Assembly: GCA_903922605.1 (NCBI GenBank)
Contig: CAIXUG010000077.1
Location: 1-64,000 of the forward strand
Reading direction: 5' to 3'
From: an uncultured Verrucomicrobiota bacterium
GTDB lineage: Bacteria; Verrucomicrobiota; Verrucomicrobiia; Limisphaerales; UBA9464
DNA: 64,000 bases
Shown here: positions 44,787-54,214 of the stretch, one piece after another
How the letters are laid out: the number at the start of each line of letters is the position of its first letter
Numbering within the stretch: position 1 is the stretch's first letter
Program-made: the position numbers and the translations under genes
The notes under the pieces: generated by a model
Database searches by the model: none
What the model was told of the DNA's origin: nothing
The model's input: the letters and a program-made list of their open reading frames with translations, nothing else

Positions 44787-45569
44787 ATGGAACTTCGCCG
44801 ACACGGCGACGCGACCTTGCCGGCGCTGATTTATCTGCCGGGCCTGCATGGGGACTGGACACTGATCAGTTCGTTTCGCCAGGCGGTCGAAGGCCGCGTC
44901 CACTTTGTCGAGCTGGCGTATCCCCGCGCCGTGACGCCCAGCCTCGCGGATCTTGCGCGCGCGATCCTCACCGGCTTGCAGGCGCAGGGCATCACCACGG
45001 GCTGGCTGCTGGCGGAGTCGTTTGGCTCACAGGTGGCGTGGGCCATGCTTCAGGAAATCCAATCGCCAGGCCTCCATGGAGCGGTGCAGTTCACGCCTGC
45101 CGGGCTGATCCTGGCGGGAGGGTTTGTGCGGCACCCGGTCATCCCTGGGGTCAGGTTGGCGAAGGTATTTTGCGCGGAAACGCCGCCCTGGTTTTTGCGG
45201 CTGTTTCTCTGGGTCTATCCCAAGTACGCACGCTTCCGTCACCGGCGGGCACCGGAGACGCTGCGCGACATTGCGGAGTTTGTGGTGCGCCGCCAGACGC
45301 CCGGCGATCGCGAGGCGATGGCCCACCGCCTGAACCTCATTGCCGCCGCCGACTTTCGCGCCCTGGCCCGCACCACCCGGGTGCCGGTGTATTCCCTGAC
45401 CGGCTTTTGGGACCCGATCGTGTTTTGGTGGCCGGTACGTGCGTGGCTGCGCCACGAGTGCCCTGCCTTGCGGGGCGACCGTTTGCTCTTCTGGGCCGAT
45501 CACACCGTGCTCGCCACCCAGCCCGACGCCTCCGCCCAACAGGTGCTTGCCTGGATGGGGCCTCACTGA
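44787..45569 (+). CDS. Alpha/beta hydrolase
   Basis: About 260 residues from MELRRHGDATL, preceded by GAGGGG; an ATG at 44775 overlapping the previous stop is also possible. The nucleophile elbow is LLAESFGSQ, the acid is in GFWDPIVF and the histidine in WADHTVL. PALIYLPGLHGDW forms the oxyanion region. The specific substrate is unknown; esterase or lipase activity is likely. Last gene of the plus-strand cluster. Confidence 0.8.
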   Translation: MELRRHGDATLPALIYLPGLHGDWTLISSFRQAVEGRVHFVELAYPRAVTPSLADLARAILTGLQAQGITTGWLLAESFGSQVAWAMLQEIQSPGLHGAVQFTPAGLILAGGFVRHPVIPGVRLAKVFCAETPPWFLRLFLWVYPKYARFRHRRAPETLRDIAEFVVRRQTPGDREAMAHRLNLIAAADFRALARTTRVPVYSLTGFWDPIVFWWPVRAWLRHECPALRGDRLLFWADHTVLATQPDASAQQVLAWMGPH

Positions 45570-45608
45570 CGGGCAACGACCCGCCTGCCCACCCACTGAC
45601 CTACTGGC

Positions 45609-45938
45609 TCACGCCACCGTCAGCGGGCCGTCGAAGACCGTCAGACTAACGACTTCGGTGCGTGCCACATGGGGACCGTGCCGTTCGCCCTTGGGGGCGA
45701 AGAAACAGGTGCCGGCGCCGTAGGTGACACCTTCCTCCTCCCATTCCCCGCTGAGGACATAAGCCGTTTCGTTGGCTTGCGGATGGATATGCGCCGGCAC
45801 GGTCACGCCCGCCGTGAACTTCCGGAGCACGGTGACACCGCCGGTGGCCGGGTTGCGATGGAGCAGCTTCAGTTCGACGCCGGGGTAGGGACCGGGCTGC
45901 CACGGTTTGTCGGCGGCGAGGGTGACGTGTTGGAACAT
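45609..45938 (-). CDS. Cupin-domain protein
   Basis: A 109-residue single cupin, with VPAHIHPQANETAYVLSGEWEEEG (metal-binding His/His/Glu motif) and GTCFFAPKGERHGPHVA (second cupin motif with His). Resembles ChrR-type or small regulatory/enzymatic cupins. It stands alone between convergent and divergent genes. Confidence 0.85.
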   Translation of the reverse strand: MFQHVTLAADKPWQPGPYPGVELKLLHRNPATGGVTVLRKFTAGVTVPAHIHPQANETAYVLSGEWEEEGVTYGAGTCFFAPKGERHGPHVARTEVVSLTVFDGPLTVA

Positions 45939-45985
45939 CGGCTTAGAATACAGGAGATGGGAGTTGGGAGATAGAAGATGGCGCT

Positions 45986-46606
45986 GTGCCCAATCTTCTG
46001 TTGGCTCCTTTCAAAACTTCGTATCCTTGGGCCGTGCTCTTGTTCCGCGAAAAGATTCCGGCCGACTGGCTGCCGAAGGTGAAGGCGAACCTGCCCTCGG
46101 TGCTGGTCGATCACGCCCACCTGGAGCGCAAGGCGGCGACGACCGCGCTGAATCTGGAGAAGTTCCGCCAACTTTTTGACCGGGTGCATGAGCTGAACGC
46201 CATCGCCATTGAGGAACTCCAGCATTTCGAGCTGGTGCTTCAACTGCTCAAGGCGCGCGGCATCCCGTTCTCAGAACCCCGGCCCAGTGCGTGGATCAAG
46301 GGGCTGATGAAGTCGGTGCGCGGCGGCATCCATGGCCAAGTCATCGACCATCTCATCTGTTGCGCGCTGATCGAGGGGCGGAGCTGTGAGAAATTCCAGA
46401 TCTTGGGCGAGGCGCTACGCGACGATGAGCCGGAATTGGCGACGTTTTATCGCAGCCTGGTGGAGTCCGAGGGCAACCACTACGCCACCTACCTAATCAT
46501 GGCCCGGCACATTGATCTGGCCGAAACGGACCGCCGGCTGGATTGGTATCTGGACCTCGACGCGGAACTCATGCGGCAACCGAACCCGGAGCCGATTCTG
46601 CATTAA
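45986..46606 (+). CDS. miaE: tRNA-(ms2io6A)-hydroxylase
   Basis: A 206-residue diiron enzyme starting with GTG (PNLLLAPFKTSYPWAVLLF). Iron ligands are suggested by HLERKAA, EELQHFELV and VESEGNHYATYL. MiaE hydroxylates the isopentenyl group of ms2i6A37 in tRNA. Family match is clear along the length. Monocistronic. Confidence 0.88.
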   Translation: MPNLLLAPFKTSYPWAVLLFREKIPADWLPKVKANLPSVLVDHAHLERKAATTALNLEKFRQLFDRVHELNAIAIEELQHFELVLQLLKARGIPFSEPRPSAWIKGLMKSVRGGIHGQVIDHLICCALIEGRSCEKFQILGEALRDDEPELATFYRSLVESEGNHYATYLIMARHIDLAETDRRLDWYLDLDAELMRQPNPEPILH

Positions 46607-46714
46607 GTTGGGAGTGACGGATTTCGAATTTCGAGTGGCGAATCGCGAGCAAGGCGAGTGACCAAGAGCCCGTCCGGCATTCAGCATCCAGGATCTGGCA
46701 TCCCGGCCGTAACC

Positions 46715-47167
46715 TCACCAGAGGAAGGACTTGGTCTCGGCGAGTTCCGTGTCGCCGTCGAGCAGGGTCAGGCGCCAGGCCTGGACTTCACCGGAGTCCT
46801 TGTAGGTCTGGCCATCGAGCGTCAGGCCGGTCCAGCCGCCGTGGAAGTGGCCGAGCTTCGCCGGGGATTCCAGCACGATGGGCTGCGTGAGCGGCCGGTT
46901 CGCCGTGCGAAGCTGGATGCGGAGCTTCAGGTGAGACGTGTCACTGACGTGGGCCTTCCACTGGACGTCGTAGCGCAGGCCCGAAATCCGGTCCGGATGC
47001 TTTCGGAGTTCGGCCTGATAGGCGTCCCGCTCGAAGAGGCTGGGGGAGAGCGAGTGCCGGCCCTTCTGATCGAGCAGGTGTGGCAGGACCTTGAGAATCT
47101 TCCCATCGGCAGCGAGTGCCGCCGAACCGATCAGCCAGAAAGCCAACAGAAGGAGCGGGCGGAACAT
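46715..47167 (-). CDS. Secreted hypothetical protein
   Basis: A 150-residue protein with a signal peptide (MFRPLLLLAFWLIGSAALAADG). The mature domain starts KILKVLPHLLDQKGRHSLSPSLFERDAYQAELR and ends TLLDGDTELAETKSFLW. The pattern looks beta-rich, but I cannot name a family. It starts 4 bases after the stop of the upstream secreted protein gene, so they are co-transcribed. Confidence 0.75.
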   Translation of the reverse strand: MFRPLLLLAFWLIGSAALAADGKILKVLPHLLDQKGRHSLSPSLFERDAYQAELRKHPDRISGLRYDVQWKAHVSDTSHLKLRIQLRTANRPLTQPIVLESPAKLGHFHGGWTGLTLDGQTYKDSGEVQAWRLTLLDGDTELAETKSFLW

Positions 47168-47171
47168 GCGT

Positions 47172-48248
47172 TTAGAAATCGCGGACCGGGCGGGGCAGGA
47201 CCGCCGGTTGCGCCTGCATGATCAGTTCCGGGCGCTTTGGTTGGGGAGCCGGAACGAAAAGTGGCTGCTGGGAAAAGGTGGAAACCGGAGCCGGAGCGAA
47301 CACTGCGGGGCGGGAAGAGGCAAAGCTACCCAGCACGCCCGCCACACTGGAGACCGCATTGGGATCACGACCCAGGATGTTACGCAGATCGTCCTCATGG
47401 GTATTTCGCTGCCCCAATGGTTCGGTGACGCTGGAGAACGCGGAAGGGCCTGAGGGGCCAGTGACGGCGTTCGGCAGAGAAAAAATCTGGCCGATATGGG
47501 CAGCGGAACGGGCGGCGATGGCAGCCTGCGAATCGGCTGCGTCCTTGTCCGCGTCCCTGTCCTTGTCGCCCTGGCGAGCTGAGCCGAACGCGCTGTCGGA
47601 TTTCTTGCTCGCCTTCGCGCGCGCAAAGGGATCGCTGAAGAAGGCTCGCGAAGCCTCCTTGTCCGAACCACCCTTTTCTGAGCCGCTGCGTGAGGAGCCG
47701 GAAGACAGCAGTTTATCGTCCGGGAACTGGTCCGGTGTCGCCGAAGGGTCATCCGCGTTGTCCTGATCCTTCTTCCGACGGATTTCCTTCAGCTTGTCCT
47801 GTTTGCCGTCGGAATCCTTGCTCAAAAAGCGTTTTTCGAGCGCCGTCCGGCGGCTGTTTACGACCTCTTCAAAGGGGTCCTCCTCCTTTTCCTGGCCCGC
47901 CTCAGACTGCTTGTTGCTGCCATTGATGAGCCAGTTCCTCTTTTCGTCCCACTTCTGCAGCAGCTTGGCCCGGGTCTTGGAGTCGATCACCATCGGGTTC
48001 TGCTGCGGAGTGTAGGAAGGCGGCAGGCCCACCGAAGACGAGGAACTTTTGGACGCATTGCGGTCGAAAATCTTGTATTCGTTATCCACGTCCTTGCCCC
48101 GGACGGGGGCCAGCGACGAGGCGGTCTTGCCGGGTGGCTGACTGAAATCGGCCTGTTCCGACGCCGTCACCGTGAACGCCATGAGCCCGGCCGCCAGCGC
48201 GAGCGTCGCGCGGCCCGTGCGGGTCAGGTGGTTCAGCGGCCAATGCAT
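47172..48248 (-). CDS. Secreted low-complexity hypothetical protein
   Basis: A 358-residue protein with an N-terminal signal (LALAAGLMAFTVTASE). The mature part is rich in Lys, Asp, Ser and Ala (for example DKDRDADKDAADSQAA) and contains RRTALEKRFL and KAKSKKSD-like stretches, so it is probably disordered. No family recognised. It is 43 bases after the Mrp gene on the minus strand. Confidence 0.72.
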   Translation of the reverse strand: MHWPLNHLTRTGRATLALAAGLMAFTVTASEQADFSQPPGKTASSLAPVRGKDVDNEYKIFDRNASKSSSSSVGLPPSYTPQQNPMVIDSKTRAKLLQKWDEKRNWLINGSNKQSEAGQEKEEDPFEEVVNSRRTALEKRFLSKDSDGKQDKLKEIRRKKDQDNADDPSATPDQFPDDKLLSSGSSRSGSEKGGSDKEASRAFFSDPFARAKASKKSDSAFGSARQGDKDRDADKDAADSQAAIAARSAAHIGQIFSLPNAVTGPSGPSAFSSVTEPLGQRNTHEDDLRNILGRDPNAVSSVAGVLGSFASSRPAVFAPAPVSTFSQQPLFVPAPQPKRPELIMQAQPAVLPRPVRDF

Positions 48249-48291
48249 GCTTAGTCCGTAGCTGAGTCAGACCACGGCGTCAAAGCCCCAT

Positions 48292-49335
48292 TCAACCCAA
48301 TTTTGCCCGCAACATCCGGGCGACCTCCAGAAAGGCCTGGGCCGGGGCGCTGTCCGGGGCCGAGACTACGATCGGCACGCCCCGGTCGCCGCCTTCGCGG
48401 ATGGCCGTGAACAGGGGGATTTCCCCCAGAAAAGGCACGCCCTTGCGCGCCGCCTCGGCCTTGCCGCCACCGTGGCCGAAGATTTCCAGCCGCGAGCCGT
48501 CCGGGGCCGTGAAATAGCTCATGTTCTCCACGAGGCCGAGGATGGGCACGTTCACCTTCTCGAACATGGCCACGCCCTTGCGCACGACGCCGAGGGACGC
48601 CTCCTGCGGAGTGGTGACGATCACGCCGCCATCCAGCGGCACGATCTGGCAGAGGGAAAGCTGCGCATCGCCGGTCCCGGGCGGCAGGTCCACCAGCAGG
48701 TAGTCCAGCGTGCCCCAGTCCACCTGGTGGATGAACTGCTGGATGGTCTTCTGGATCATGGGCCCGCGCCAGATGACCGGCTGGTCGTCCGTGATGAGGA
48801 AGCCCATGCTCATGAGCTTCACGCCGTGGGCGACCGGCGGGATCAGCTTCTCGTCCTCCGTGAGGCCGGGACGCTGGTTGAGCCCCATCATCAGTGGAAT
48901 GCTGGGGCCGTAGATGTCGCAGTCCAGTAGGCCGACCTTGGCTCCCAGGAGTTGCAGCGCGCAGGCGAGGTTCACGGAGCAGGTGGATTTGCCGACGCCG
49001 CCCTTGCCGGAAGCGACCGCGACAATGCGGGCGAGCCCGGGAATCTTGGTTTTGGCCCCGAGCGTTGGCGCGGCAGCCGCAACTTGCTGGGGCGTGGGTA
49101 CCCGCAACTGGATATGCGCATCGGTCAGGCCTTCGATGCGGTCGCGCAGGGCGAGCCGGGCGGCATCGGCGATCTGCTCGCCGAGTTCCTGGTTCGGCGT
49201 GGTCAGCTCGATGAGCACGCCCACGGCCATGCCGTCGATCTGGATGTCCTTCACCAACCCGAACGACACGATGTCGCGGCTGTAGCCGGGATATTTGACG
49301 GTCTTGAGGACGGCGAGGACGGTTTCTTGAGTCAT
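48292..49335 (-). CDS. Iron-sulfur cluster carrier ATPase (Mrp/ApbC)
   Basis: A 347-residue protein with an N-terminal MIP18/DUF59-like domain (residues 1-95) and a P-loop ATPase: ASGKGGVGKST (deviant Walker A), DCDIYGPSIP, VDLPPGTGDAQLS. The C-terminal CxxC usually found after ENMSY is missing (ENMSYFTAPDGSRLEIFGHGGG). Mrp proteins carry Fe-S clusters to apoproteins. Whether this variant binds a cluster is unclear. It is first of a minus-strand run with two secreted proteins. Confidence 0.88.
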   Translation of the reverse strand: MTQETVLAVLKTVKYPGYSRDIVSFGLVKDIQIDGMAVGVLIELTTPNQELGEQIADAARLALRDRIEGLTDAHIQLRVPTPQQVAAAAPTLGAKTKIPGLARIVAVASGKGGVGKSTCSVNLACALQLLGAKVGLLDCDIYGPSIPLMMGLNQRPGLTEDEKLIPPVAHGVKLMSMGFLITDDQPVIWRGPMIQKTIQQFIHQVDWGTLDYLLVDLPPGTGDAQLSLCQIVPLDGGVIVTTPQEASLGVVRKGVAMFEKVNVPILGLVENMSYFTAPDGSRLEIFGHGGGKAEAARKGVPFLGEIPLFTAIREGGDRGVPIVVSAPDSAPAQAFLEVARMLRAKLG

Positions 49336-49484
49336 GGATGGTATGGCGGCAGACGAACGGCAGGCAGGCTAGAAGGCTCCGGCGTCCATCGCAACCAACG
49401 GGTGCGATGGATTCGTCCGTCTCAGGGAGGAGCCATCGGTCAACAGTCTTGCCTCGGGATTCCGTCGCCGTAGGGTCGGCGCGC

Positions 49485-52400
49485 GTGTCCCCCTTTGGTG
49501 CCAACCTGATCCGGATCATGGTCTGGGTCGTGACCATCCTGCTGGCCGGCCGGCTGCGGGCGGAGGTGGCAACCGTGGCGGCGGATGACTATTTGATCCG
49601 CAACTTCACGGCCGATGACGGGCTGCGGAGCGACACGCTCTACGCGCTCGCTCAGGACCGGGACGGCTACCTCTGGGGCGCCAGCGCCGTAGGTCTGGTG
49701 CGGTTTGACGGGGTGCGGTTCACCGTTTTTGACCGGGATAACACGCCCGGCTTCACGACCCGGGCCGTGTACTCGGTCTCGCCGGATGCGGGCAGGGGGC
49801 TGTGGCTCACGGATGCGCATAATCGGCTCTTCCACTGGCGGGACGGCCAGCTCCATCCGGTGCCTCTGCAAATGGCTCCGGACGCCCCTTCGGAGACGGT
49901 GCTGCTCACCTTTCCGGATGCGCAGGGCAACCTCTGGATCTGGAGCCGGGAAGGGCACAGGTATCTCTGGCGGGTGGGCCTGGCCAATCCGGAACCCGTC
50001 GGACTCGCCGGTTCGCAGGCCTTGCCCTGGCCTGGGAACGGCTCCGAATGGCACCAGTTGGGCGGGTCCGTTCCGGGCACCCTGCAATACGGGCTGCTCG
50101 CCGGCGGGCATTTCGTCGCCCGGGCCGATCCGGAAGGGGCGCGCGAATTTCGCAATCCGCGATGCTTCCCGCGGGTCGCGGGCGGCCAGTGGATGCTGGA
50201 GGATACCGGGGCCGAACTGAAGCTGCGGGCGTTGTCGGCGGCGGGCACGATCTCGGCGGCACGGACCCTGCCGCGCCTCCTCGGCGCGCCTCCCAACGCC
50301 TACCTGGAGGACCGGGAGGGCAATCTTTGGATCGCCCTGCCCGAAGCCGGTCTGGCACTCCTCCGTCCGGATGGGGCATTGCGCAGGTTCACGCGGCCGG
50401 ACGGCTTGCTTTCGGAGCGTATTCGCGGACTCCTCCTCGACCGCGAGGGGAACGTGTGGGTGGCCACCGATGGCGGCGGGCTTGCCCGGTTCACCCGCCG
50501 CCGCTTCCGGACGCTGGGGCGTGCGGAGGGCCTGCCCAGCGAGATCATCTACTCCGTGATCGCGGCACCGGCTTCCAGTGGCGGCGGGCTGTGGGTCGCG
50601 ACTCACGGCGGTGGCGTCCAGCGCTTCCGTGATGGACGGTTTGAGCGTCAACCCGGCTTTGATTCCTATCCCTGGGCACTGCATCTCGCTCCCGACGGGG
50701 CGCTCTGGGTCGGGGACCTGATGAATGGTCTCGGCACGCTCCGCAACGGATCGTTGACGCCATTGGTGGCCTGGCGCCAGTCGGACGCCATCTGCGACGA
50801 TCCTTCCGGAGGCGGCTGGGCCGGGGGCCAGGGACTCTTCCGTTGGCACGCGGGCAGCGCCAGCCTGGTTACGAACTGGCTGGGCGGGGGCAACATCACC
50901 TCGCTGGCCTGTGCCCGCGACGGCACGCTCCATTTGGGGACGACCGATGACGGACTCTGGATCCGGCGCGCAGGCGCCTTCGAGCGGCTGCCTCTCCCCG
51001 GGTGCCCGGCCGATGTCGAAATCAGCGCCCTGTACTTTGATTCCCAGGCTGTGCTCTGGGTCGGAACCGCCGGCCACGGCCTGTTCCGGTTCCGTCAGGG
51101 ACAGTTCAAAGCGATTACAGTAAAGGATGGGCTCGCAGACCGCTCCGTGCTGGGCATCGCCGAAGATGGGATCGGCAGCTTCTGGTTCACTTCGCTGGCG
51201 GGCATTTTCCGCATCAGCCGGCAGGATCTGGACAATTTTTGCGAGGGACGGACCTCCCGGGTCACCTCATACCGTTTCGGCCAGGAAGACGGCCTGGCCG
51301 GGTTGCAATGCACGGGTTGGTCGCAACCCAAGATCGCCCGGACGGACGATGGCCGGATGTGGTTCGCGACCATGCGGGGGCTGGCGGTGGCTGACCCGGC
51401 CGCCATGTCTGTGAATCCGGCGCCGCCGCCGGTGGTGATCGAGCAGATCAGCGCCGATGGCCGTGTGCTGCAGGCCACCGGCAGTCCGGCGGCGTACCGT
51501 GTCGCCGCCGGCACGCGGCGGACCGAGGTGCAGTTCACCGCGCTCAGCCTCACGGCTCCGGGCCGGGTGCTGTTTCGCCACCGCTTCGTGGGCCGCGACG
51601 CCGAATGGACCGAAGCCTCGCCGGAGCGCCGTTTCGTGTTCGGCTCCCTGCCCCCCGGTCCCTACCGGCTTCAGGTAAGCGCCTGCAACAACGACGGGGT
51701 GTGGAATGAGGAGGGGGCGACGCTCGAATTTTCCGTGCTGCCGTTCTTCTGGCAGACGCTCTGGTTTCGTGCGGCCACGGGGGCTGCGGCCCTGGTCCTG
51801 GCGGTCTGGGGCATCCGCTGGGTGTCCCTCCGCAAAGTTCGCCGCCGGCTGGCCGAACTGGAACGGCAGCAGGCGGTGGACCGCGAGCGCGCCCGCATCG
51901 CCCGCGACATGCATGACGACGTCGGCTCCGCGCTGACCCAGCTGACGCTGATCAGCTCGCCGATGGACCCCACCGGCGCGGCCACCGAATCTGCGCAGAA
52001 CCGCCTCGCCCAGGTCACCGAGCTGTCCTGTGAAATCGTGGGCAAGCTGGACGAACTGGTCTGGACCGTGAACCCGCGCCACGACACCACCACCGGTCTC
52101 GTGGACTATCTCAGCCGGCATGCCGAGGAGTTGCTGCGGCCCGGCGGCGTGCAGGTTCGCTGCGACTTCGCGCCGGGCCTGGCCGAAGTGCCGTTCCCGG
52201 CGGATCGGCGCCACCAGGTGTTTCTCGCGTTCAAGGAGGCGATCAACAATGTCGTCAAACACGCTCAGGCCACCGAAGTGTGGTTGCGGGTCCGGGTGGA
52301 GGCGGACGTCCTTCATTTCACCGTGGAGGACAACGGGCGGGGCTTTAATCCGGGGCCGTGCGCGACGGATGGCGACGGGCTCGCAAACATGAAGGAACGC

Positions 52401-52508
52401 CTGAGATCCGTCGGTGGAACGTGTGTGTTCGGCCGGACCGCGACCGGTGGAAACCGGGTCGAATTCCGGCTGCCCATGGCTGAGCCTTTCGCGCGGTTGG
52501 GCAATTGA
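49485..52508 (+). CDS. Two-component propeller sensor histidine kinase
   Basis: About 1007 residues from GTG 49485, giving a signal-like helix (IRIMVWVVTILLAGRL). The periplasmic part has many beta-propeller repeats (DDGLRSDTLYALAQDRDGYLWG type) and a Y_Y_Y domain ending LPPGPYRLQVSACNNDGVW. One helix (about residue 760) is followed by HisKA_3 (ARIARDMHDDVGSALTQL, His about 810) and an HATPase (KEAINNVVKHAQA, EDNGRGF, GLANMKERL). It is the NarX/LiaS-like class that pairs with NarL-type regulators, and such a regulator follows 60 bases downstream. The ligand is probably a carbohydrate or similar, by analogy with propeller HKs. Confidence 0.9.
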   Translation: MSPFGANLIRIMVWVVTILLAGRLRAEVATVAADDYLIRNFTADDGLRSDTLYALAQDRDGYLWGASAVGLVRFDGVRFTVFDRDNTPGFTTRAVYSVSPDAGRGLWLTDAHNRLFHWRDGQLHPVPLQMAPDAPSETVLLTFPDAQGNLWIWSREGHRYLWRVGLANPEPVGLAGSQALPWPGNGSEWHQLGGSVPGTLQYGLLAGGHFVARADPEGAREFRNPRCFPRVAGGQWMLEDTGAELKLRALSAAGTISAARTLPRLLGAPPNAYLEDREGNLWIALPEAGLALLRPDGALRRFTRPDGLLSERIRGLLLDREGNVWVATDGGGLARFTRRRFRTLGRAEGLPSEIIYSVIAAPASSGGGLWVATHGGGVQRFRDGRFERQPGFDSYPWALHLAPDGALWVGDLMNGLGTLRNGSLTPLVAWRQSDAICDDPSGGGWAGGQGLFRWHAGSASLVTNWLGGGNITSLACARDGTLHLGTTDDGLWIRRAGAFERLPLPGCPADVEISALYFDSQAVLWVGTAGHGLFRFRQGQFKAITVKDGLADRSVLGIAEDGIGSFWFTSLAGIFRISRQDLDNFCEGRTSRVTSYRFGQEDGLAGLQCTGWSQPKIARTDDGRMWFATMRGLAVADPAAMSVNPAPPPVVIEQISADGRVLQATGSPAAYRVAAGTRRTEVQFTALSLTAPGRVLFRHRFVGRDAEWTEASPERRFVFGSLPPGPYRLQVSACNNDGVWNEEGATLEFSVLPFFWQTLWFRAATGAAALVLAVWGIRWVSLRKVRRRLAELERQQAVDRERARIARDMHDDVGSALTQLTLISSPMDPTGAATESAQNRLAQVTELSCEIVGKLDELVWTVNPRHDTTTGLVDYLSRHAEELLRPGGVQVRCDFAPGLAEVPFPADRRHQVFLAFKEAINNVVKHAQATEVWLRVRVEADVLHFTVEDNGRGFNPGPCATDGDGLANMKERLRSVGGTCVFGRTATGGNRVEFRLPMAEPFARLGN

Positions 52509-52568
52509 TCCATCCCCCGTTCATCCGATACCCATGCCCTTCGCCGCCGGCCAAACTTCACCGACCTG

Positions 52569-53216
52569 ATGTCCGCCAAAGCCCCACCACCGATCCGGGT
52601 CGCCGTCGTGGAAGATGACGACCGGCTGCGCGCCGGCTTCGTGTCGCGCCTGGAGCGCGCCGAGGGCTTCCGCTGCGTGGCCGCGTTTGCCAATACGGAA
52701 CAGGCGCTGGCCCAGCTCGCCGAAGCCGCGCCCGAAGTGGTGCTCATGGACATCAACCTGCCGGGCAAATCGGGCATCGACTGTGTCCGCGAGCTCAAGC
52801 TGAAGCACCCGGCCATCCAATTTCTCATGCTCACGGTTTATGAGGATGTGGACCTGATCTTCCGTTCGCTGCAGGCCGGGGCCACGGGCTACCTGCTCAA
52901 GCGGTCCGTGCCCGGGGAACTGCTCGACGCCATCCGGGACCTGCATGCCGGCGGAGCGCCGATGACCAGCCTGATCGCGCGCAAGGTGGTGGAATCCTTC
53001 GCCAGCAAAGCCCGGAGCGGCAGTCCGACACCCACCAGCCTCACCCCGCGCGAGCGGGAGATCGTGGAGGCCCTCGCCCAGGGCTGCCCCTACAAGGAAA
53101 TTGCCGACCGTTGCGGCATCAGTCTTTCCACGGTTCGTACTCACCTCCAGCACATCTACGAAAAGCTGCAGGTGAACAACCGCACCGAGGCGGTGGTGAA
53201 ATTTCTGGGGCGGTAA
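52569..53216 (+). CDS. NarL/FixJ-family response regulator
   Basis: A 215-residue regulator. The receiver has VVEDDDRLR, Asp61 (VVLMDINLPGKSG) and LLKRS. The C-terminal LuxR-type helix-turn-helix is LTPREREIVEALAQGCPYKEIADRCGISLSTVRTHLQHIYEKLQVNNRTEA. It should be phosphorylated by the kinase just upstream and bind DNA as a dimer. A PEP-CTERM gene follows, a possible target. Confidence 0.93.
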   Translation: MSAKAPPPIRVAVVEDDDRLRAGFVSRLERAEGFRCVAAFANTEQALAQLAEAAPEVVLMDINLPGKSGIDCVRELKLKHPAIQFLMLTVYEDVDLIFRSLQAGATGYLLKRSVPGELLDAIRDLHAGGAPMTSLIARKVVESFASKARSGSPTPTSLTPREREIVEALAQGCPYKEIADRCGISLSTVRTHLQHIYEKLQVNNRTEAVVKFLGR

Positions 53217-53366
53217 GGCAGTTTCAAAATTGAAATGGATCGGGACGCCTGCCATCGGATGAACATCCGATACCGCTCGGCCGGGAGAATGTCATGGTGG
53301 TGGGCGAATCCCGCCGGCTGTGACCGGCTGATTTTTAACCATCCTAACGTTACAAGTCCCACCCTT

Positions 53367-54140
53367 ATGAAACCGTTTCTCACAAATCCCCTGATCGTGC
53401 TGGCGGCCCTTGCGGCGCTGGCCGCACCGGCGTTGGCCGACTATTCCAACGACTTCACCTCCGGCAGCGATGCCGACTTCACCCACTATTCCCCATTGCA
53501 AGGGTTCGGGGCGGGCAGCGTGTATACGTTCCCCGCAGGCGGATACGGCATCAGCGCACCCGCTTCACCGGCTCCAGGCGCACTCGGACCGGCCCGGGCG
53601 GGCTCCTTTCTCAGCGGGCAGAGCTACGCGGATTTCAACGTCACCTATGATATTCTCAGCTATTCGACCGCGAATGCGCAGTTCATGGGCGTCTTCGGCC
53701 GGGTGAGCACGCCGGGTCTGGGCACGCTCAACGGGTATGCCATGGGGCTCGACACCACCACGGGACAGCTTTTCATCAGCCGGGTGCAGGGTGAGCAGTC
53801 GCTCGGACCGATCGGAGCCTCGGCGGTTTCGGCCGCGCTGACGCTGAACCCGGCCGACGCCTACTCGCTCTCCTTCTCGGCGGTGGGTTCCGCCTTCACC
53901 GGCTCGCTCCGGGACAAATCGACGGGCACTCTCCTGGCGAGTGTCTCGGGTGCCGACAGCACCTATGCGAGCGGCGAACTCGGTTTCGGGGTGGCCGCCC
54001 AGACCCTGACGGCCGGGGCGTCCGCCGAGGCCGTTTTTGACAACCTGTCGGTTACCGCGGTGCCTGAGCCGGCCGGCTGGGCATTCACCGCTGCCGGCGG
54101 TCTCGTGGCGTTTGCCTGGCTACGTCGCCGGTCGAAGTAA
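53367..54140 (+). CDS. PEP-CTERM sorting-signal protein
   Basis: About 257 residues with a signal peptide (PLIVLAALAALAAPALADYS). The external part is a lectin-like beta sandwich in pattern (FTSGSDADFTHYSPLQGFG ... GYAMGLDTTTGQLFISRVQG). It ends with VPEPAGWAFTAAGGLVAFAWLRRRSK-like PEP-CTERM sequence: VPEP, a membrane helix and an Arg-rich tail. Such proteins are processed by an exosortase; none is in the window. The start is the ATG before KPFLTNP. A strong hairpin follows. Confidence 0.88.
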   Translation: MKPFLTNPLIVLAALAALAAPALADYSNDFTSGSDADFTHYSPLQGFGAGSVYTFPAGGYGISAPASPAPGALGPARAGSFLSGQSYADFNVTYDILSYSTANAQFMGVFGRVSTPGLGTLNGYAMGLDTTTGQLFISRVQGEQSLGPIGASAVSAALTLNPADAYSLSFSAVGSAFTGSLRDKSTGTLLASVSGADSTYASGELGFGVAAQTLTAGASAEAVFDNLSVTAVPEPAGWAFTAAGGLVAFAWLRRRSK

Positions 54141-54155
54141 GTCGGAGCAGGAAAA

Positions 54156-54182
54156 AGGCTGGCCGCATCCGGCGGCCAGCCT
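54156..54182 (-). terminator. Strong hairpin terminator for the nifS-like gene
   Basis: Perfect 11-bp stem AGGCTGGCCGC / GCGGCCAGCCT with a 5-base loop. On the minus strand it is followed by TTTTTCC, the pattern of a rho-independent terminator for the nifS-like gene ending at 54215. It may also end the convergent PEP-CTERM transcript. Confidence 0.82.
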
Positions 54183-54214
54183 GTTCGGGACCTTGAGGAG
54201 GCTCAGGCAGTCTC

